Shown piece after piece: positions 15,731 to 24,461 of a stretch of 64,000 nt of DNA (its first letter is position 1; every line of letters starts with the position of its first letter). The position numbers were made by a program, and so were the translations under genes. The stretch covers positions 62,001 to 126,000 of the forward strand of contig JAKVKU010000008.1 in the NCBI GenBank assembly GCA_022484695.1, in the 5' to 3' direction. This DNA is from Lactobacillus sp. (GTDB lineage: Bacteria > Bacillota > Bacilli > Lactobacillales > Lactobacillaceae). The notes under the pieces were generated by a model that was not told where the DNA came from, did not search any database, and saw only the letters and a program-made list of their open reading frames with translations.

Positions 15731-16990
15731 ATGCAAAACAGCACAAGTGCACCACAGAAAAAACGAAAAAAGAATTTTTGGGGCTTTCCACTGACCCATT
15801 TCACCTACTTCTTCATGTGGCAAATCATCTTTGGGTATTTGACCCTATGGATGGAACAAGTGGGCCATATGAATGGCGCCGAAGCCGGGGTCGTTTTCTC
15901 AGCCATGGCCGGCTTATCCCTATTATTCCAACCAGCCTTTGGGGTGATCTCTGACAAATTGGTCTTTAAGAAAAATCTATTATTCACCATTTCCATCGCT
16001 GCCATGTTAATCGGTCCTTATTTCCAATGGGCATTCTTGCCGTTAATGCAAATTAATTCCATGCTAGTTGCCATTGTCACCGGGGTATTCCTCTGCTTCA
16101 TTTTCAACGGTGGGGTTTCGGTTGTGGAGCAATATGTGCAGCGGGCCAGCTTAGCCAACGGCTTTGAATACGGCCACTCCCGCATGGGTGGCTCGCTGGC
16201 CGGGATGACTGCTTCGTTTGTAGGGGGACAAATTTTCCTCTGGCATCCCAATTCTATTTTCTGGGCCTGTACCATTTCCGCCACCTGCTTGACCCTGTTA
16301 TTATTATTCAGCGATAAAATCAACATGGCCAATGCAGCTGCTGCCGGGGAAGACGACGGCAATAAATTAGATTTTAAGCAAATCAGTGCCATCTTTAAAA
16401 TCAAAAATTTCTGGTTCCTCTCCATTTTCTATATCGGCGGTTCCGCCATTTATGACGTCTTTGACCAACAATTCATCATCTTCTTCAAAACATTTTTTGC
16501 CAACGCGGCGGCGGGCACCCAAGCTTACAGCTACATGACCACCGCACAAATTGGCTTGGAATTCTTGTTGATGTTCCCCATGCCTTGGATTATTAATAAA
16601 ATCGGGTCTAGAAATGGCCTGATTGCCTACGGGGTAATTTTAACCATCCGGATCATTGGTAGTGCCCTATCCCCAAGCCTGGCCTGGGTCGTAGTTTTAC
16701 GTCTATTAGCCGGTTTTGAAATGCCATTGGTCTTGGTTTCCATCATGAAATATATTGCCGGGGCCTTTGATATTCGGGTTTATGCAACCGTTTACGCCTT
16801 GGCGGTGAATTTTGCCAAGCAGATATCGGTGTTCATCTTCTCTGCAGTTGCCGGGAAGATGTACGATTCCATAGGATTCCAACACACTTACTTAGTTTTA
16901 GGAGCAATCGTGGCGGTGGTGACTATCTTTGCGGCCATTACCTTAGCCAAAGAGGACCCCGTACAAGCCGGTGAAATTGACCAGGCTTAA
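15731..16990 (+). CDS. LacY-like oligosaccharide:H+ symporter (MFS)
   Basis: 419 residues with twelve predicted membrane helices after a basic N terminus. The start (FWGFPLTHFTYFFMWQIIFGYLTLWMEQ) and the GVISDKLVFKKN loop between helices 2 and 3 are typical of the oligosaccharide:proton symporter branch. TTGGAGGG stands before ATG 15731. With the intracellular GH43 gene upstream it likely imports small pentose-containing oligosaccharides. Confidence 0.83.
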   Translation: MQNSTSAPQKKRKKNFWGFPLTHFTYFFMWQIIFGYLTLWMEQVGHMNGAEAGVVFSAMAGLSLLFQPAFGVISDKLVFKKNLLFTISIAAMLIGPYFQWAFLPLMQINSMLVAIVTGVFLCFIFNGGVSVVEQYVQRASLANGFEYGHSRMGGSLAGMTASFVGGQIFLWHPNSIFWACTISATCLTLLLLFSDKINMANAAAAGEDDGNKLDFKQISAIFKIKNFWFLSIFYIGGSAIYDVFDQQFIIFFKTFFANAAAGTQAYSYMTTAQIGLEFLLMFPMPWIINKIGSRNGLIAYGVILTIRIIGSALSPSLAWVVVLRLLAGFEMPLVLVSIMKYIAGAFDIRVYATVYALAVNFAKQISVFIFSAVAGKMYDSIGFQHTYLVLGAIVAVVTIFAAITLAKEDPVQAGEIDQA

Positions 16991-17022
16991 CAGTCCCAGT
17001 TAAACTTAAAATATACCCAAAA

Positions 17023-17069
17023 AGGGACCGCCAAGCGCTGCTGAACAGCACTTAGGGGTCCCTCTTTAT
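17023..17069 (+). terminator. terminator after sugar MFS
   Basis: AGGGACC...GGTCCCT outer stem with GCTG/CAGC inner stem, then CTTTATTT. Confidence 0.75.
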
Positions 17070-17074
17070 TTGGA

Positions 17075-17749
17075 CTAGCTGGCTTGTTTCATCCGCCCAT
17101 CCAAAATTTCATAAATATGATCGGCATATTTTTCCAGGCGCATGTCGTGGGTCACTACTACCAAGGCTTTGTCCCGTTGCCGGGCTAGGTCTTGGAACAA
17201 TTGGCCCACCACGGCCACCCGTTCACTGTCTAAAGCCGCCGTGGGTTCGTCGGCTAAGATGATTTCTGGGTCCGGGTACAGGGCCCGGGCAATGGCTACC
17301 CGCTGCATTTGCCCGCCGGATAATTCGCTGGGGTATTTTTTCACCAGGTTGGCGATATCTAAGTCCTGTAATAACGCGTTCAAATCGCTGGTGGAGAGGT
17401 TGTGTTGCGTTTTGATCCGGTCCACAAATTGGAATTGTTCGGCGACGGTCAAATAGGGGACTAAATTATAAGCCTGAAGAATAAAACCAATTTTGCGCAG
17501 GCGCAGGGCATCCCGGTCTTTAGGGGACAACTGGCTCATGGTCTCAGATTCCACCACCACTTGGCCAGAGCTTGGGGTCTGCAGGCCCCCGGCGATGGTC
17601 AAAAAGGTGCTTTTCCCAGAACCCGAGGGGCCCACGATGAGGCTGACTTCGCCTTTTTGGGCGCTGAAGTTGATATTTTGCAGGACGTCGATTTTGCTGG
17701 TATCCACGCCAAAAGATTTGTTTACATTGGTTAATTCGATAACGGACAT
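17075..17749 (-). CDS. ABC exporter ATP-binding protein (MacB/LolD type)
   Basis: 224 residues: Walker A GPSGSGKST, Q-loop FILQAYNLVPYLT, signature LSGGQMQRVAIARAL, Walker B ILADEPTAALD, H-loop VVVTHD. The short length and partner FtsX-type permease place it in the MacB/LolD branch. Third gene of a TetR-permease-ATPase operon, 21 bases after the permease. Confidence 0.9.
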   Translation of the reverse strand: MSVIELTNVNKSFGVDTSKIDVLQNINFSAQKGEVSLIVGPSGSGKSTFLTIAGGLQTPSSGQVVVESETMSQLSPKDRDALRLRKIGFILQAYNLVPYLTVAEQFQFVDRIKTQHNLSTSDLNALLQDLDIANLVKKYPSELSGGQMQRVAIARALYPDPEIILADEPTAALDSERVAVVGQLFQDLARQRDKALVVVTHDMRLEKYADHIYEILDGRMKQAS

Positions 17750-17770
17750 ATTTTCAGAAACCTCCTATGG

Positions 17771-18829
17771 TTAACCGATGACGCTGACGGGGTCGACTTT
17801 TAAAATTAAACGGACGGGGATGATGGCCCCTAAAATCCCGGTGAGGATGATGCCTACGGTGATGACCGCTAGTAGCGGCAGGTTAAAGCCGATGGGCACG
17901 CCCATGGGTAGGACGCTGGCGGTCAAGGCCGTCAAGGCGATGGCCAAAACTAAACCGCCACTGACCAACAACAGGGCTTGGCTAATGGTATTTTGCACCA
18001 GGGTTTTAGCCGGCACCCCTTGGGCCCGGAGCACCGCGTAGTTGGGTAGCTTTTGAATGGTCAAGATGTATAAGAACACGGCGATGACCACGATGGAAAT
18101 CACCATCAAAAAGCCGATCATCAAGGTGAAAGTGGTATTTTGGGCACTATAGCCGGGCAAGGCTTGAATGAAAGTATGGACATCGTAACTCTTCAATTGG
18201 GCGATGCCCGACGTATACTTGGCGTTTTTAGACACGATCCCACTGGCGGTAAAGCTGTCCGGCAGGTTCTTCAAAGTCCGCCACGTGCTTAAATTCCCAT
18301 AAATAATCGGGGCGATATTCAACTTAGCATTTTCTGTAAAGCCCACGATGGTGTAAGCCTGAGTTTTAGAATTAAACTTCAGCGTGTCCCCTAATTTATA
18401 GCCATCTTGTTGAAATTGGCTATCCACCACCACTTGATTGGCGCCGTTAACCTGATGGCCGCTGGTCAATTTCATATCCTGAGCAATATATTGCTTGGTG
18501 TCCAGGCCGATGAACTGGGCGGAAATATTCCGCGCCTTAGCTCCCTTAGCCACCACGGAACTTTGACCCACATAACTCTCGTTTTTGGATAAAGTCAATT
18601 TGTCCGTTTGGGACTTGGTCAACAGGGACTGTTGTAAGCTGGTGTTGGCATCTTTATCCAAGACGATGCGCTCAGCTCCCCAGGATTCTACCCCTTGGGT
18701 ATTTTGCTGGGCTAAGCCAAAAGCTAGGCCGCTCAAGATATAAACTAAGTAGCTGATCAACAGCACCATGCCAATGATCAGACCGTAACGTAATTTTTCG
18801 TGTTTGATTTCCTTTAAAGCTAAAAACAT
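17771..18829 (-). CDS. FtsX/MacB-type ABC permease
   Basis: 352 residues: an N-terminal helix (YGLIIGMVLLISYLVYILSGLA), a ~200-residue extracellular domain, then three C-terminal helices of the FtsX domain with VLRAQGVPAKTLV. This single-unit permease probably forms a dimer. Its ATG overlaps the tetR stop (TAATG), indicating translational coupling. Substrate unknown; peptide or drug efflux is usual. Confidence 0.88.
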   Translation of the reverse strand: MFLALKEIKHEKLRYGLIIGMVLLISYLVYILSGLAFGLAQQNTQGVESWGAERIVLDKDANTSLQQSLLTKSQTDKLTLSKNESYVGQSSVVAKGAKARNISAQFIGLDTKQYIAQDMKLTSGHQVNGANQVVVDSQFQQDGYKLGDTLKFNSKTQAYTIVGFTENAKLNIAPIIYGNLSTWRTLKNLPDSFTASGIVSKNAKYTSGIAQLKSYDVHTFIQALPGYSAQNTTFTLMIGFLMVISIVVIAVFLYILTIQKLPNYAVLRAQGVPAKTLVQNTISQALLLVSGGLVLAIALTALTASVLPMGVPIGFNLPLLAVITVGIILTGILGAIIPVRLILKVDPVSVIG

Positions 18830-19365
18830 TAAGCGTCGATCCTTTCTAAGGCCTGTAAGCTGGCACTAAGTTTTGCCAGGAGGCTGGGTTTTAATTCCGG
18901 GGTGATGAGGATTTGGCGCAGGGTTTCATGGGTCAGGACCATGGCCGCCCAAGCGTTGGCCGGCGTACCTTCCACCCGAGCCACATCCACTGGGGGCTGG
19001 GCCCGATTTACGAGACCTTCGTTTTGCATGAAGTGCAGCCGAATCAATTGGCGATAGGCATTATTGGCTACGTTGTCTAAGAAGGCTTCGGTATAATGCA
19101 AGTAATCAGCGGCCACCATGGGGGTGGACAGATTTTGCTTGATATTTTGATGAATTTCCCCCATGGCCGTGCCATAAAGATAAAGATAAGCATCTTCAAT
19201 ATCGGTGAAATATTTGTAAAAGGCCCCCCGGGAAATCCCAGCGGTTTTAATGATCCGGGCCACCTGGGCCTGGGCTAGCGGGTAAGTAGAGAATTCCTGG
19301 AGCAGGGCCTGGGTCACCAGGTTTTTTTTATCAGTTTTTAAGTTGTCGAAGGTTGTACTGGGCAT
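18829..19365 (-). CDS. TetR-family repressor of the ABC exporter
   Basis: 178 residues from ATG 19365. HTH: TYPLAQAQVARIIKTAGISRGAFYKYFTDIEDAYLYLY. An upstream frame extension is discarded because it runs into the operator/promoter and has no ribosome binding site. First gene of the operon. Two copies of AGTGACACCGTGTCA lie in its promoter, so autorepression is very likely. Confidence 0.87.
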   Translation of the reverse strand: MPSTTFDNLKTDKKNLVTQALLQEFSTYPLAQAQVARIIKTAGISRGAFYKYFTDIEDAYLYLYGTAMGEIHQNIKQNLSTPMVAADYLHYTEAFLDNVANNAYRQLIRLHFMQNEGLVNRAQPPVDVARVEGTPANAWAAMVLTHETLRQILITPELKPSLLAKLSASLQALERIDA

Positions 19366-19400
19366 GGTTCCAAAATTCCTTTCTTGAACACTTTTTAAAA

Positions 19401-19456
19401 AGTGACACCGTGTCACTCATTGGGACTACTATACCGAAAAAGTGACACCGTGTCAA
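19401..19456 (-). promoter_or_regulatory. tetR-ABC promoter with twin operators
   Basis: Minus strand: TTGACA (19451-19456), 17 bases, TATAGT (19428-19433). Operator 1, the perfect palindrome AGTGACACCGTGTCACT, is at 19401-19417; operator 2 (AGTGACACCGTGTCAA, 19441-19456) overlaps the -35. Confidence 0.82.
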
Positions 19457-19483
19457 CATTTATTAAAAATTTTTCTGAAAGGC

Positions 19484-19526
19484 ACAAAAAAAGGCGCCAC
19501 ACCGGGGAGGATCGGTGTGACGCCCT
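19484..19526 (-). terminator. terminator after the DUF308 gene
   Basis: On the minus strand GGCGTCACACCG...CGGTGTGGCGCC followed by TTTTTTT. Confidence 0.85.
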
Positions 19527-19533
19527 GAATTAC

Positions 19534-20067
19534 CTATTGATTTTTAAACTTCCGTACCGTGATAATATCCATGACTGCCATGATCAACAGCAAGACCCCA
19601 AACAATCTAACCGCCAACAAGGTGGCACTGAATGGGTTAAAGACTAAGACCACGCCCACGATGACTAACAACACCCCATAGAGCACGAAGGGCAGTGGGG
19701 AAACGTTGACGTATTGCTTATGGTTCAACGCGTTCATGATCTTGGAGATCCCGTTGACCCCTAAAATGACCCCCATGATGACGGGCAAGAAGGCCAATAA
19801 TGGTTTGGCTAAGGCCCAAATCATTAAGGCCGCTAACAGTTGCAAAACGGCTAAAGTTACGCCAATATTAGATTGACCACTACTGCGCCGTTCTTTGAGG
19901 GCGGCCACCAAATTGATGACCCCGAAGACCCCCACGAAGGCAGCCATGACGATGATAAAGCTGTTCAGCGTCCTACTGGGTTCAAAGAGGGCAAACAGAC
20001 CAAAGAGCACATATATTAAACTTTTGAGCCAAGTATATCTGCGAATCGTACCAAAAAAGTTACTCAT
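19534..20067 (-). CDS. DUF308/HdeD-family membrane protein
   Basis: 177 residues with six predicted membrane helices arranged as three similar pairs (LKSLIYVLFGLFALFEP; LQLLAALMIWALAKPLLAF; LPFVLYGVLLVIVGVVLVFNP), the HdeD/DUF308 pattern. HdeD is linked to acid stress in E. coli; the molecular function is not known. ATG 20067 follows a GAGGTG site. Confidence 0.8.
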   Translation of the reverse strand: MSNFFGTIRRYTWLKSLIYVLFGLFALFEPSRTLNSFIIVMAAFVGVFGVINLVAALKERRSSGQSNIGVTLAVLQLLAALMIWALAKPLLAFLPVIMGVILGVNGISKIMNALNHKQYVNVSPLPFVLYGVLLVIVGVVLVFNPFSATLLAVRLFGVLLLIMAVMDIITVRKFKNQ

Positions 20068-20167
20068 TTCTTCACACCTCATTATTGAAGTACAACATTG
20101 ACATTTATTTTATAGTTCTATTTTAAACATAACGCCCATAAATAAACAGGGACTTAAGGAGTACATA

Positions 20168-20923
20168 ATGGAATATTCAAATCATCATTTAGCCCGATTT
20201 ATCGATCGGCCCAACCGTTTTATCGCCCACTGTGCCTTGCTAGACACCGGGGAAGTGGTCACCGTTCACGTGAAAAACACCGGGCGCACCACCATTTTAC
20301 AACCTGGCGTCACCACGGCTTTGGTGAAAAGTGATAACCCTAAGCGCAAGACCCAATATGATTTAGTGGCCGCTAAAAAATACGACCGCATTTGGATCAA
20401 CGTGGATTCCCAAGCTCCCAACGTGGTGGTTAAGGCCGGCTTGGAAAGTAATTATATCAAATTGCCGGGTATCAAGTACATTGAAACGGTTTTACCGGAG
20501 ACGAAATTTTTAGATTCCCGCATCGATTTCATGGGTTTCGACGACTTAAAGCGGCCCTTTTTCCTGGAGGTGAAAGGCGTCACCTTGGCCAATGAAGGCA
20601 TTGCCGCCTTTCCCGACGCCCCCACTACCCGGGGGTTGAAACATGTCCATACCTTAGAAAAGGCCATGGCTGAGGGGTATTTGGGCTACTTGTTATTCGT
20701 GATCCAAATGGCCGACATCAAAGCCCTGACCATTGACCGGGCCATTTACGAACCCTTGGCCCTGGCCATTGAACAGGCCCAAGCAAAAGGGCTCAACGTC
20801 TTGGCCTATGGTTGTGCCGTGACGCCCCAGACGTTGACCTTGACGGACCCGGTGCCTTTTGATTTATACCAGCCCTTTGTCAGCGACGGGTTGCCCAGTT
20901 CCATCAAGCCTTTGAAAAAATAG
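20168..20923 (+). CDS. sfsA: SfsA, sugar fermentation stimulation protein homologue
   Basis: 251 residues, full length. HCALLDTGEVVTVHVKNTGR is the N-terminal OB-like region; the nuclease-like core with PFFLEVKGVTLA and AFPDAPTTRGLKHVHTL is conserved. SfsA binds nucleic acid and has a PD-(D/E)XK-like fold; its role is unsettled. Expressed alone from a region with no clear operator. Confidence 0.92.
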   Translation: MEYSNHHLARFIDRPNRFIAHCALLDTGEVVTVHVKNTGRTTILQPGVTTALVKSDNPKRKTQYDLVAAKKYDRIWINVDSQAPNVVVKAGLESNYIKLPGIKYIETVLPETKFLDSRIDFMGFDDLKRPFFLEVKGVTLANEGIAAFPDAPTTRGLKHVHTLEKAMAEGYLGYLLFVIQMADIKALTIDRAIYEPLALAIEQAQAKGLNVLAYGCAVTPQTLTLTDPVPFDLYQPFVSDGLPSSIKPLKK

Positions 20924-21004
20924 GGTATTTGCTTTTAAAGTGTATTTCCCACATAATAATAAGTAAGACTGTAACCATTTTCAAAAGATAACGGAGGTTT
21001 TATT

Positions 21005-21823
21005 TTGAGTATTCGCTTGGTAGTAACTGATATTGATGGCACTTTTTTTGACGACCAACATCACTATGACGTGGACCGCTTTAACGAACAATATCAAGAG
21101 ATGCATCGCCAGGGCATTCACTTTGCCGTGGCCAGTGGCAATGACTTGATCCACCTCCATGATATTTTTGAAGACAAGACCCCCCTGCAAACCTTTGTGG
21201 CTGAAAATGGCGCCAATATCGTGGACGGCCAAAAGCCCATCGCCCAAAGCCTGATCAAACCCGCCATTTTAGAACCCCTAATTGACCGCCTGGAATCCGA
21301 CCCCTTATTTGCAGGCGCCCACATTCACTTGTCCGGCAAGCAAGGGGCTTATGCTAGAAAAGATGACCCCAGTATCCATAGCGAATTAGTGCGCTATTAT
21401 ATTCCTAAAATGATGGCCGTTGATGACTTGCGGGACGTCAGCGATGACATTTACAAATTAAATTTAGGCTTTGACCAAGGGGATGTCATGACCGAAGCTC
21501 AAAAAATCAACCGGCTCTTCGGCCAACACGTCTTCGCCACCCCCAGTGGTTTTGGCAGTATCGACGTGATCCCTAAAGGTGTTAATAAAGCCTATGGCAT
21601 CGACCAACTCCAGCAGCACTGGGACTTGACCCCTGATGAGATCATGGCCTTCGGGGATAATTTCAATGACCTGGAAATGCTGCAACACGTGAAACACGGC
21701 TACGTGATGAAAAATGCCCCTGAAGCCATGCATCAATTTGACCTGCCGGTAACACCTTTGGACAATAATGCCAGTGGCGTTTTGGACATGTTGGACCGCT
21801 TATTGGTGGGGGATTTATTATAA
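21005..21823 (+). CDS. Cof-type HAD phosphatase
   Basis: 272 residues. Motif I is VVTDIDGTFFDD (nucleophile Asp), motif II FAVASGND, motif III Lys in IPKGVNKAYGI, motif IV MAFGDNFNDLEML. The cap domain is of the C2B type. Such enzymes dephosphorylate sugar phosphates, FMN or PLP. TTG 21005 is the start, 8 bases after GGAGG. Confidence 0.88.
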   Translation: MSIRLVVTDIDGTFFDDQHHYDVDRFNEQYQEMHRQGIHFAVASGNDLIHLHDIFEDKTPLQTFVAENGANIVDGQKPIAQSLIKPAILEPLIDRLESDPLFAGAHIHLSGKQGAYARKDDPSIHSELVRYYIPKMMAVDDLRDVSDDIYKLNLGFDQGDVMTEAQKINRLFGQHVFATPSGFGSIDVIPKGVNKAYGIDQLQQHWDLTPDEIMAFGDNFNDLEMLQHVKHGYVMKNAPEAMHQFDLPVTPLDNNASGVLDMLDRLLVGDLL

Positions 21824-21857
21824 TTTTTCGGGAAAAATTGTTAAGCCTGATAAAAGC

Positions 21858-21908
21858 AAAAAGCGGTACGTCGTAGCCTTTTAATTCGCTACGTCGTACC
21901 GCTTTTAC
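21858..21908. terminator. bidirectional terminator between HAD and ABC-F genes
   Basis: Near-perfect 17-bp stem AAGCGGTACGTCGTAGC/GCTACGTCGTACCGCTT flanked by A-run and T-run. Confidence 0.9.
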
Positions 21909-21915
21909 TGTTGCC

Positions 21916-23550
21916 TTAATTTTTAGGATAAATGGCCGCCACTTGTTCCTTGACGACTTTGTGATCTAAGAAATCATCATAATGGGTATCGGCTCTGTCC
22001 ACCACACCCAGTGGGCCAACTTCAATAATATGATTGGCGATGGTTTGGATGAATTGGTGGTCATGACTGGTGAAAATCACGGCCCCCGGGAAGTCGATCA
22101 AGGCATCATTTAACGCCGTGATACTTTCCATATCCAAGTGATTGGTGGGGTCGTCTAGCAATAAGACATTGGCTTTACTGAGCATGAGCTTAGCCAAATA
22201 ACTGCGGACCTTTTCGCCCCCGGATAAAACCGGGACAGCTTTCAAGACTTCTTCACCGGAGAAGAGCATCCGGCCTAAAAAGCCCCGCAAGAAGGTGTTG
22301 TCATCTTCTTCTTTGTTCTTCACAAACTGCCGCAACCAGGACAAAATATCCAGGGAATCATCGGTAAACTCTGGGGTCAAGTCCTTTGGCATGTAAGCTT
22401 TGTTGGCGGTGACGCCCCAAGTGATGGTGCCACTATCCGGCTGATCTTCCCCGGCCAAGAGGCGCATTAAATGGGTGGCCGTCACGTCATTACGGCTGAC
22501 AATAGCCGTCTTGTCCTCAGGGCGCAGAGTGAAGCTGACATTATCAAGGACTTTAACGCCGTCCACGGTTTTAGACACATGGTCCACCCGCAGCAAGTCG
22601 TTGCCCAAAGGCCGTTCCATTTCAAATTTGATGAAGGGGTACTTGCGGCTGCTGGGTTTAATATCGTCTAAAGTAATTTTTTCCAATTGCTTCTTACGGG
22701 CCGTGGCCTGTTTAGACTTAGACGCATTGGCGGAGAAGCGGGCCACGAATTCTTGAAGTTGCTTGATCTGCTCTTCTTTTTTAGCGTTGGAATTGGCTTG
22801 TAGTTGTTGGGCCAACTTGCTGGATTCTAGCCAGAAGTCGTAGTTGCCCACGAACATCTCGATTTTGCCAAAGTCTACGTCGCACATCATGGTGCAGACT
22901 TTGTTCAAGAAGTACCGGTCATGGCTCACCACTAAGACGGTTTTGTCGTAATCGGCTAACCAGTTTTCCAGCCACGCAATGGTCTCGGGGTCCAGACCAT
23001 TGGTTGGTTCGTCCAGTAATAACACATCGGGATTGCCGAAGAGGGCTTGGGCCAATAGGACTTTGATTTTTTGGCTTTCTGGGAGTTCGCCCATTAATTT
23101 TTCGTGGTCACCTTCAGGAATACCCATGGATTGTAATAATTGGGCAGCGTCGGATTCGGCGTTCCAGCCGTCCATTTCCGCGAATTCAGCTTCTAAGTTG
23201 GCAGCTTTATTGCCATCGGCTTCAGAGAAATCCGGTTTGGCATAAAGGGCATCCTTTTCAGCCATGACCGCATACAGGCGTTCATAGCCTTGGATCACGG
23301 TGTTCAATACGGTTTGGTCATCAAAGGCAAAGTGATCCTGGCGCAGATTGCTCATGCGTTCGTGGGGATCTAAATGAACAGAACCGGTGGTTGGGGCCAA
23401 TTCCCCGGACAAAATTTTTAAGAACGTGGACTTGCCAGCTCCGTTGGCACCAATGATACCGTAGCAGTTACCCGGCGTGAATTTTAAATCAACGTCTTCA
23501 TAAAGCTTACGGTCGGAAAAAGACATGGAGACATTCGTTACAGTTAACAA
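21916..23550 (-). CDS. ABC-F family ATPase
   Basis: 544 residues from TTG 23550 (GTGAGGT 6 bases upstream); the longer frame to 23625 has no start signal. Two ABC domains in one chain: first with GIIGANGAGKST and VLLLDEPTNGLD, second with the altered Walker A region TAIVSRNDVTATHLM, signature LSGGEKVRSYLAKLML and LLLDDPTNHLD. The P-tX linker (KQATARKKQLEKITL) lies between. No membrane segments. ABC-F proteins act on the ribosome. The second Walker A lacks the GxxxxGK(S/T) lysine (reads SRNDVTATH), as in the YbiT-like branch, so it may not bind ATP there normally. Confidence 0.85.
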   Translation of the reverse strand: MLTVTNVSMSFSDRKLYEDVDLKFTPGNCYGIIGANGAGKSTFLKILSGELAPTTGSVHLDPHERMSNLRQDHFAFDDQTVLNTVIQGYERLYAVMAEKDALYAKPDFSEADGNKAANLEAEFAEMDGWNAESDAAQLLQSMGIPEGDHEKLMGELPESQKIKVLLAQALFGNPDVLLLDEPTNGLDPETIAWLENWLADYDKTVLVVSHDRYFLNKVCTMMCDVDFGKIEMFVGNYDFWLESSKLAQQLQANSNAKKEEQIKQLQEFVARFSANASKSKQATARKKQLEKITLDDIKPSSRKYPFIKFEMERPLGNDLLRVDHVSKTVDGVKVLDNVSFTLRPEDKTAIVSRNDVTATHLMRLLAGEDQPDSGTITWGVTANKAYMPKDLTPEFTDDSLDILSWLRQFVKNKEEDDNTFLRGFLGRMLFSGEEVLKAVPVLSGGEKVRSYLAKLMLSKANVLLLDDPTNHLDMESITALNDALIDFPGAVIFTSHDHQFIQTIANHIIEVGPLGVVDRADTHYDDFLDHKVVKEQVAAIYPKN

Positions 23551-23740
23551 GGCGTACCTCACTTTTCTTCTAGTTGTGATTAGGACATGACGATAGATGG
23601 CAACCCCACCAACCAAGCGAATCAATTGGGCAGAATTGCCATTTTAGAAAGGTTATTTCAGATTCTTTAATCGTATCAGAAATACGGGGTATAAACAATA
23701 GGGAAAATCAGGGTGGGTTGGCCGGCTAAAAAAGGGCGAA

Positions 23741-23764
23741 AAAAAAGCCGTTATTCACGGCTAA
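23741..23764 (-). repeat. remnant of a type I antitoxin terminator
   Basis: AAAAAA-GCCGTTATTCACGGC-T is the same hairpin plus A-run as at 24452-24476 and here directly abuts the 5' region of toxin copy 1. It looks like the 3' end of a further toxin/antitoxin copy left by recombination. Confidence 0.55.
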
Positions 23765-23770
23765 ACCCCC

Positions 23771-23990
23771 AAGTGCTAGTTTTTGCGGTATCCATCCCTC
23801 GATCAAGTTATGCGGTATATAAACGGAGGGATGTGGTACAGGTATGCAACTAAACGGTATGGAGGTTTCTGGTGCTTAGTCTGATTATTCAGATTGTGGC
23901 GTTGATTGCCGGTATTCTGAGTATCACCAAAAGTACTGCAATGCTATTACAGCGGCCGAGTTGTCACCAGCAACGCGGCTTGTTCTGAAT
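23771..23990 (+). pseudogene. degenerate copy 1 of a small hydrophobic toxin locus
   Basis: The 5' region (AAGTGCTAGTTTTTGCGGTATCC), leader ORF (23844-23879, MQLNGMEVSGA) and the start of the toxin frame (GTG 23872, MLSLIIQIVALIAGILSI) match copy 2 at 24269-24461. After codon 18 about 50 bases present in copy 2 are missing, so the charged tail and stop are lost and the frame runs into 3' sequence (to TGA 23988). The -10 region of copy 2 is replaced by CGGCTAAAC, so it has no promoter. Judged inactive. Confidence 0.65.
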
Positions 23991-24044
23991 TAACGCAAAA
24001 TATTACTAAAATATTATCAAATAAGACTAATAATATAGAAATTA

Positions 24045-24182
24045 ACTGCGTGCCTCACTAGCTTGTAGTGAGACCAACATATGGGAGGAGTTCCTGCCGA
24101 AGTATTCGGGGCAGAATGTGGTGTTTATGCAAATAAACGGGTTGGCCAAACGGCGATTATAGCTGGGCACGTAGTCTTTTTC
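24045..24182 (+). ncRNA. multi-branched structured RNA, family unknown
   Basis: ACTGCGTGCC (24045-24054) pairs with GGGCACGTAGT (24165-24175) as a 10-bp closing stem with one G-U pair, followed at once by CTTTTT. Inside are CTCACTA-GCTTG-TAGTGAG, CCAAC/GTTGG enclosing CTGCC/GGCAG (or CCGAA-GTA-TTCGG), and GTTTAT-GCAA-ATAAAC. The tail makes it look like a complete transcript of ~135 nt. There is no ORF. I do not recognise it; it is not SRP RNA, tmRNA, RNase P or T-box. Confidence 0.55.
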
Positions 24183-24228
24183 GTAGGTTTATTATAGGGG
24201 ATGTCATATTAAATGTCAATTAAGCGAT

Positions 24229-24262
24229 TAAAATAGACACTAAATGCACTTTCCGGTATACT
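24229..24262 (+). promoter_or_regulatory. toxin promoter, copy 2
   Basis: TAGACA, 17 bases, TATACT (ending CCGG-TATACT), about 100 bases before the toxin start. A single mismatch in each hexamer. Confidence 0.65.
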
Positions 24263-24337
24263 TACCCAAGTAATAGTTTTTGCGGTATCCGCCTTTTCAT
24301 CAAGCAATTTTAATATTACGGGAGGGTTGTGGTGCCA

Positions 24338-24373
24338 ATGCAAAAAAACAGTATGGAGGATACTAGTGCTTAA
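24338..24373 (+). CDS. 11-residue leader peptide overlapping the toxin start
   Basis: ATG CAA ... GCT TAA encodes MQKNSMEDTSA. Its stop overlaps the toxin GTG in a different frame. Copy 1 keeps the same leader (MQLNGMEVSGA) with length and stop position conserved although six of eleven codons differ, which suggests it is translated. It contains the toxin ribosome binding site GGAGG. It recalls mok/hok coupling. Confidence 0.45.
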   Translation: MQKNSMEDTSA

Positions 24374-24461
24374 TCTGATTATTCAGATCGTAGCGTTGAT
24401 TGCTGGCGTTTTGAGCATCATTAAATTGATACTCGAAATTAAAGACAATCTAAAAAAATAG
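24366..24461 (+). CDS. 31-residue hydrophobic peptide, candidate type I toxin
   Basis: GTG 24366, preceded by TATGGAGGATACTA, encodes MLNLIIQIVALIAGVLSII followed by KLILEIKDNLKK: one membrane helix and a charged basic tail, the form of type I membrane toxins. The mRNA (about 24268-24536) ends in GCCGAGTTG/CAACTCGGC plus TTTTT (24507-24535). An antisense RNA covers its 3' end. No known toxin family is recognised by sequence, though the layout resembles TxpA/RatA and Fst systems. Confidence 0.65.
   Translation: MLNLIIQIVALIAGVLSIIKLILEIKDNLKK

Noticed and set aside
24045-24182. Retron-type RNA (inverted repeats at both ends)
   Set aside because: The flanking repeats resemble a1/a2, but there is no reverse transcriptase gene near, so a retron is unlikely.
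24045-24182. 6S RNA
   Set aside because: 6S RNA is a long hairpin with a central bubble; here several hairpins branch directly from the closing stem.
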